The notes under the pieces: generated by a model
Told to the model about the DNA's origin: nothing
The model's database searches: none
The model's input: the letters and a program-made list of their open reading frames with translations, nothing else
Source of the DNA: Syngnathus acus
Lineage: Eukaryota; Chordata; Actinopteri; Syngnathiformes; Syngnathidae
Direction: 5' to 3'
NCBI RefSeq assembly: GCF_901709675.1
Contig: NC_051091.1
Span: forward strand, 1,361,967 to 1,425,966
Length of the DNA: 64,000 nucleotides
In this document: positions 58,560 through 64,000 of the stretch, piece after piece
Numbering within the stretch: position 1 is the first letter of the stretch
Layout: the number at the start of each line of letters is the position of its first letter
Position numbers and translations under genes: made by a program

Positions 58560-60890
58560 CTGGAAAAGAACCAATGGAAAGAAAATGTACAGTCATCTAT
58601 AAACCGCCAGACTTTGGTGGATTGGATTGTTATTGAAAAAAATATCTTTGGGCCTACCTTGTGACACATCAGACACTGTTAGGCCTGCTTGTACTCGCTC
58701 CTTGCCTGCATCAACCTTCTGGCTTTCATCTCTGCCTCCCAGGAGGCTGTTATTGTTCTCACTTTTCCCTTCACCATCAGTTTTCCAGCCATGGCTGTGA
58801 TTGGACCTATCATTCTTGGTTATATCACTCTTTCCACTAGAATCGTCGCCTACTCCAGCGCCGATCTTCCTGCTCGACTCATTCCGTCCATCCTTTTCCT
58901 CTGTGTCCTCTATCTCCAATTTAGCCAGCTCATGCTGATCTTTAGATTTCTTTAGACCTTTATGGGCATTTGGATCGGCTAAATTAAAAAAAAAAACAAA
59001 GATAAATGGTAAATTTTCATTTGATGGATTAGAAATGTCCCAATTTGATCAGGATCAGTGATGGCATGTTGTAAATATTATATGTAGATGCAAATGACCC
59101 ACCTTCCACCACAAGAGATGCTTTGCATGACGCAGTGCCAGCAATAGCATAATATGTTCCGTTGTCAGCCTTTTCACAGTTTTTAATGGTGAGCGTATGA
59201 ATCAGTTTGTCTTCCGAGACGTTTATCTCATATTTGTCGCCGTGTTCAAGTGATGAATCTGACGTTGACCATGTTATTCTGTTGAGCGGTGTTGACAAGA
59301 CGCATTGAAAAGAGGCATCTTTGTTTTCCAAGGCCTTCGTATTATTAATCTTGTCTGCAAAGCTCACTGCAGGCACTGGGGAAGCACAAGAGATGCATAA
59401 TAATGTTACACTGATAAATCTCTATCATGGGAAGTGCATACTTTGGAAGTCAGTAGTTAGAACGGTTGTCTCTCCAACATCAACCTGATACAAGCCAGCG
59501 TCTTCTGGTTGGGGATCTTTGATGGTGAAACAATATTTGTTTCCACGTTTCTGCAGGCTATGCTTGGAGTTTCCATTGTTCCCATACGGGACCCTGTTCC
59601 CATCCTTGTCAAGCAAAGAGATCAGGCATTAACAAGTGCAGTAACATCAGAAGTGCCGACAATCAGAACTGACCTTGTACAGATAAATCTTGCTGTTAGG
59701 ATCCAGTAAAGTCATGTCAAGGCTGAATTCTGCCTTTCCGCTAGGCTTCACTTCAATTTGTCTCACATTGCCGAGATTTTCGACAACCTTGAGAGGAAAG
59801 AACATGTTTTGAATTGGTTGGAAATAGACATTAGCAGTATTCTTTCAATGCGGTACCTTCGCCTGTTCATCTGCCCTTTCCTTTTTCAACTGATTCAGTC
59901 GTTTCAGCAACCAGCGGAAATCTGTAACTCCAAAGTCCAAGCATATTCTTTGATAGTCTTTCTTTGGTGCCGTGAGGAGCACTTCCATGAGTTTGGGGTC
60001 CAGTTCTCCCTCTTTTGGAGGCAGTGGTTTTTTCTTGGTGACGACAACGCTGAACAAAAATATTTTGCTTACCGTTGGTTACGGCTAACTGCTTACAATT
60101 AATCTTTGTTTCAAACCTACGTTTTCTTGAGCATCTTTCTGAAATCCTGTGGTGCATCGTCCTTTGCTGAAAGATAACCGCTGATAAGTAAAATCTACAA
60201 ATGCCAAAACCACATTTGTGGCAATGTAAATCATAAATTTGAGTCTTGACATTTGTCTCCCAACTTGAAGGCTCTTTTGATGATTTGTCAATTCTGTAAA
60301 GTATAGTCTGTGTCTCACCTTTAATGATAATAAGGGTGGCGGAGCAAACAGCTGTTCCATATTCATTGGTGGCAAAGCATTTGTATGTATCGGCAAGTTC
60401 TGGTTTTGCTTGTGGTATCTGTGTGCAGAATGTGTCATTGGTATAGACTATTTGCCACGATGTACTGTACATGAGAATGTAAAGATGTGCCTTTTGAATA
60501 CAAAGCCATATTTTGTGTTGGTTGTTAGGTCTGAGTTTTTATTTCTCACCTCAAGGATGTGTTCTTTGGATTTTTCTTCATATTTAATCTTGTACTTGTC
60601 TGCGTCATTGACATCCCCCTTGTTTCGTCCCCACGTGACGCTCGGTGGCGGCTCACCACTCACGATTGCTTTGAAAAAAGCTCTTCTCCCTTAGGAATAA
60701 AACAAATAGAATCAAAATAAAAAAAGGACAGAATGTGACAAGCCTTGAAAAGGCTCGTTTTTCTTACCTTCATTGACAGTCATGGCCATGGGCTTTCGGG
60801 TAAAGTCAGGTGTGGATTTTCCTGCTGGAACTTGCTGGACCACCTGAGTAATCATGACGCCGTGAACCCTGGACCTCCTTGTGATCGCCA
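54488..60890 (-). CDS. igfn1: immunoglobulin-like and fibronectin type III domain containing 1 (igfn1), 21 coding exons
   Basis: IGFN1 is a striated-muscle Z-disc protein. Joined in transcript order, the exons sum to 3,923 nt and need a single A from an upstream exon to complete an ATG, giving about 1,307 aa. Domain order, numbering from that Met: N-terminal segment (1-41), Ig1 (41-121), a conserved helical segment with DFRKMLKK and KDYQRICLDFGVTDFRWLLK (122-201), Ig2 and Ig3 (202-384), an acidic/basic linker (385-491), Ig4 and Ig5 (491-687), three FN3 (688-992), Ig6 (993-1085), FN3 (1086-1184), Ig7 (1185-1293) and a short tail ending ATTEYL. The N-terminal half follows human IGFN1 closely (STPDF, SKEHILE). 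Teleosts carry several igfn1 copies; which one this is cannot be said. Confidence 0.92.
58658..60890 (-). CDS. igfn1: igfn1 5' coding exons (A-I): Ig1, helical segment, Ig2, Ig3, linker
   Basis: Exons in order are 60890-60768, 60689-60550, 60418-60319, 60166-60121, 60049-59857, 59787-59674, 59604-59442, 59375-59103 and 58978-58658. The first opens (A)TG-AITRRSRVHGVMITQ, aligning with the human MAGKLRKSHIPGVSI start. SKEHILE and DTYKCFATNEYGTAVC mark Ig1. EDAGLYQVDVGETTVLTTDF marks Ig2 and NGTYYAIAGTASCKASLVVE marks Ig3. The last exon is a 107-residue hydrophilic linker. The exon supplying the first base of the start codon was not found. Confidence 0.9.
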
Positions 60891-63444
60891 CTAACAGACA
60901 AAGAAGATTTCGCAGAAGCTTAATGAAGGTAGATGATGGTTGTGATACAGTATAGATATGTATATTATACAGTATATTATATTGCAAGCTTATGAAAACT
61001 ACAAAGTAGTTTATCACTACAGTTTGTAATTATTAGAATAGTTCAATCAAAAGAATGAATTAGAGTTTATAAATTAAATCCATGATACAAAACTCTGTCA
61101 ATAGCAGTCCAAGCAATACATTTATGTTTCATCACTTATTGCACTTCTATTGTAAATACACAAGATGGGGTGCTTTCCTTTCTCATCTTGTCAACACTGC
61201 ATAATAATTCTACCGGACCCTTGTCCAAAACATGTGAACTAAATTTATATGATTTAGTATGTGACTGAATGAGCTGGGTATGTAAACTGGTGTGTTTTTT
61301 CTGTATGATTAAATTATACTTAAAGCTTACACAATATTTATGAACCGGTGTATTTAATAGTATTTCTGGATCCCGAAAAAAATAAAGTGATTTTTAGCAT
61401 TCAGAATCTTACATCTTGCAGCCGGCTCAAAACGACTGAGACGTGTTTACGTTGAATGGAGATGTCAGACAGATTTGAGGCATTTGACTCTTTTCTAAGC
61501 TAAATGAAGATGACTCAACAGAAGCTTCATACAGCAGGTGTTGAAAGAAATAAACACCATCTGTTGCGATATGAGTGAGAGCATCATACTACATGGTGAC
61601 TCATAACCACTTTTGGGATCTGAACTTTGCCAATGATTATTAATAAATTAATTTATATCAAATATATATCATATATAAATGTTAGCCATTTGAATGTGGA
61701 ATTGAGGGCGTTAAAATGTGATTTGTTTGTTTGCCAGTGCTTGTAACTGACAGAGTTAAAGGTTTATTGTTTTTTCTTTTAACAGTTTATGAACTATTTT
61801 TATAAGAATAATATAAGGCACATTTATCGCTTACAGAGTCAATTGTCGCCATAAATCTTTGTTAACTGTCCAGGCCAGGATTGGGCAATTAATTTTGCAC
61901 ATGAGAAACTGCAAAGCTTTTCAAGGGCAAAGCCAACATGCCAATCTCAATTTGGTTTTTATTATTTTTAATGCACCTAATGAGAAAACGCATGTTGTCT
62001 TGTTTTCATAAAATGCAATGCAACGACGATGTCAATGCAAACAGCGAAGTTTGTTCTTAGAGAGTATCCTAGCATAGAACACCCAGTAATCAGAGTGTTT
62101 TCAGCAAAAATGTAAAAAGTAACAGTGGCAACCCAAGATGGCGGCCCTCTGGCTTCAAGCGTGAGGCCCAACAATGCATCACATATAAATTGGGGCCTAG
62201 ATGGATGATGATGATGAAAACAGTTGGATGTGCTTAATTCTTCCACTTAATTCCATTGCTACAATATTATTGAAGAAAAAAAATTAGACTATAGTGCGTG
62301 CGCAGATGATATTGCACTTTTTTTTAATGGGATTTGACAAACTTGATTGTTGCCACGGCAAAGTTGGACTTGCTTGAAATTTCAAAGACATGTAACTTGC
62401 ATACATGCAATTTACGATCAGCGAACTAGTGCAAATGCATGTTCCTTTACTTTTCAAAGCCACTTTCCATTGTCAGCGGCGGAAGTCAGGTGATAATGCA
62501 AATAATGACTCGCCGGGGGTGTGTGTGTGTGTGCAATGCAGATTGACGGTAGAAAAGGGTTTCCTCCATTCAAAAGCGCAAAATGAGCAAAATTGCTTTG
62601 ACAATGTGAAGACACAGCTCCAAAGTGAACTTCAAAGAGTATCACAGCCTCCTGCTCTGCCTCTGAAGTCACACATTAACGCGCACATCCCAAGGTTGTC
62701 TTATTATTTTACCATTAGCATTGAAAGTTTCTGCAAGATTACACGCTCATCATCATATTTTTTGATTTATTTTTTCCCCCAGTAGCGGCTTGACTCCCGT
62801 ACGCGTTGAATATTCAATGCGTCATCTCTCCAGGGGTTTGGAGCTGCTGCGGTGCACTTCTATCATTGGAATGCAGGCAGGACTTGGGGTAAGCGTGTTC
62901 CTCGAGCGCTGATTCACACTAATCCAAAGTCTGTCAGGACGGCGGCCGTTTGTTTAGTTCTGCATACCAAACGCTATTCTTTTGATTTGGACTTGCACTG
63001 GGCTCGAGGAGCCATGACAATTAGTTGGCTGTATCGAACTGATATCCAAGTCATGCTGAGACACTAATGCAGGCATCTGGAGTCAAATTTCCTGTCTGCA
63101 GGTTTGTGAAATATAGTTTAATTTTCATCCTTGGGGATGAGACACAGCATAGAATGAGCGAATAAGAACAAGGGGTCATGCTTTTCAAAGACTTATTGTG
63201 TCTTTTTTAATGAGGTCTCATCAAACATATTCAAACGTATTGATCATAAATGCATTGGACGAATCCATCTGTTGTGTTATCTAATATAAATATTTCAAGA
63301 CCAATTTCTCATCACGCAACAATTATGAGATTCTGATTCCAATACAGGCACCTGCAAATCTTGTGACGTTTCAATTTTGCGTTTTCTTTGTGATTGTGGA
63401 ACAAGATTTAATCAAAATAATCCACCCGTTTTTATCCTTCTCAG
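60891..63444. other. region upstream of igfn1
   Basis: AT-rich non-coding DNA that should contain the igfn1 promoter and first exon. A minus-strand donor-like GATGTAAGA is at about 61424-61430, but joining it does not create an ATG. A hAT-like relic lies near 61866-61925 (GATTGGGCAATTAATTTTGC) and a (GT)n run near 62518-62532. No gene was recognised. Confidence 0.4.
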
Positions 63445-63553
63445 GAGGCTGCCAATTTTTTCCTGTACTGGCATCTGCTGTTGAATGAAATTGATGTCAG
63501 AGTGGCCATGGGGTCGCCTTGCGAACGTCACCGGAACAAATTCGGAAAAACAG
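63445..63553 (+). CDS. unassigned exon-like ORF (36 codons)
   Basis: A pyrimidine-rich acceptor (TTATCCTTCTCAG) and a strong donor (CAG|GTGAGC) bracket 109 nt with only one open frame, starting EAANFFLYWHLLLNEIDVRV. The open frame, both splice sites and the non-repetitive sequence make it look like a real internal exon of a plus-strand gene extending past the window. I do not recognise the protein. The FLYW.LL pattern faintly recalls the helical domain of phosphoinositide 3-kinases, which is not enough to name it. No partner exon was found inside the window. Confidence 0.35.
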
Positions 63554-64000
63554 GTGAGCTGTGGCAATCACTGCCATAAAACATGGAATGTAACTTACCG
63601 TAATTTTCGGACTATAAATCGCACCGGAGTATAAGTCGCACCAGCCATAAAATGCCCAAAAAAGTGAAAAAAAAAACATATATATGTATATAAATCGCTC
63701 CTGAGTATAAGTCGCCCCTCCACCCAAACTATGAAAAAAACCGCGACTTATAGTCCGAAAATTACGGTAATTGGAAAAATGTGTTGAAATTAGGACAACC
63801 AGAGTCTTTGAATTGTTCAACTTTACATGTTTCATTGCTTTTTTTGCTTGCGGACATTGCTATTAAAAAAAATGACTGCACTCAAAAAAACTGGCACAAA
63901 ACCTTACCTTTTGGCGGCTCCTTTGCATTTAAACTCATTGCCTCGGTGTATCTGGGAAACAAAGGGAAATACATTGGCAAATCTTTGTGACAATTATTTA
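63554..64000. other. right end of window
   Basis: Apart from the second copy of MITE family A (63595-63770), this end shows only AT-rich sequence with no supported feature. Confidence 0.5.
63595..63770 (+). mobile_element. MITE-like repeat, family A copy 2 (both arms present)
   Basis: The left arm TTACCGTAATTTTCGGACTA is mirrored by the right arm TATAGTCCGAAAATTACGGTAA, a near-perfect inverted repeat. Between them are TATAA(G/A)TCGC units and a palindromic CATATATATG. It differs from copy 1 (24722-24874) by a few substitutions and by keeping the complete right arm. Confidence 0.8.

Noticed and set aside
1-64000. tRNA, rRNA, CRISPR, phage or bacterial mobile elements
   Set aside because: None seen. 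The only tRNA-like sequence is the head of the SINE-like copy near 32 kb.

Overview
This window is animal nuclear DNA, most likely from a teleost fish. The coding sequence is split by many GT-AG introns, a lot of them only 56-90 nt long. Non-coding DNA carries (TG)n and (TA)n microsatellites and short inverted-repeat elements of kinds common in fish genomes. I see no operons, ribosome binding sites, CRISPR arrays, phage genes or bacterial features. The five gene families recognised (NAV1, MYBPH, SYT2, PPP1R12B, IGFN1) all map to human 1q32, so this is a piece of that conserved block. Gene symbols rest on remembered protein similarity plus that synteny. Teleost paralogue suffixes (a/b, .1/.2) cannot be decided here.

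Layout. (1) 1.6-21.9 kb, plus strand: nav1, complete in 30 coding exons summing to 5,502 nt (1,833 aa), with a probable long 3' UTR to about 24.6 kb. (2) 25.3-30.0 kb, plus: mybph, 11 coding exons with TATA box, FN3-Ig-FN3-Ig. Its frame is broken by one extra C in an 8-C run of exon 1. (3) 41.2-46.1 kb, plus: syt2, 8 coding exons (TM, C2A, C2B), preceded by about 10 kb of non-coding DNA with a possible 5' UTR exon near 38.4 kb. Its first coding exon lacks one base. (4) 49.96-53.62 kb, minus: the C-terminal small-subunit (M20/M21-like) form of ppp1r12b, 7 exons, 190 aa, without ankyrin repeats. (5) 54.49-60.89 kb, minus: igfn1, 21 coding exons, about 1,307 aa, with only the initiator exon unresolved. 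(6) 60.9-64.0 kb: mostly non-coding, with one unassigned plus-strand exon-like ORF at 63.45 kb.

Cellular roles. nav1 (microtubule-associated AAA protein of neurons) and syt2 (calcium sensor for vesicle release) are neuronal. mybph, the ppp1r12b small subunit and igfn1 are muscle thick-filament, myosin-phosphatase and Z-disc proteins. They are neighbours by ancient synteny and I see no evidence of a shared pathway.

For all five genes the exon phases chain correctly. The summed CDS is a multiple of three in nav1, ppp1r12b and igfn1 (counting a split start codon), and off by exactly one base in mybph (+1) and syt2 (-1). Both breaks lie in or near C-runs and most likely reflect assembly error. 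I did not find a previously undescribed biological system. The most useful observations are the free-standing M20 gene, the two frame breaks, the 9- and 24-nt nav1 microexons, a GC-AG intron, two introns under 60 nt, and several inverted-repeat elements.
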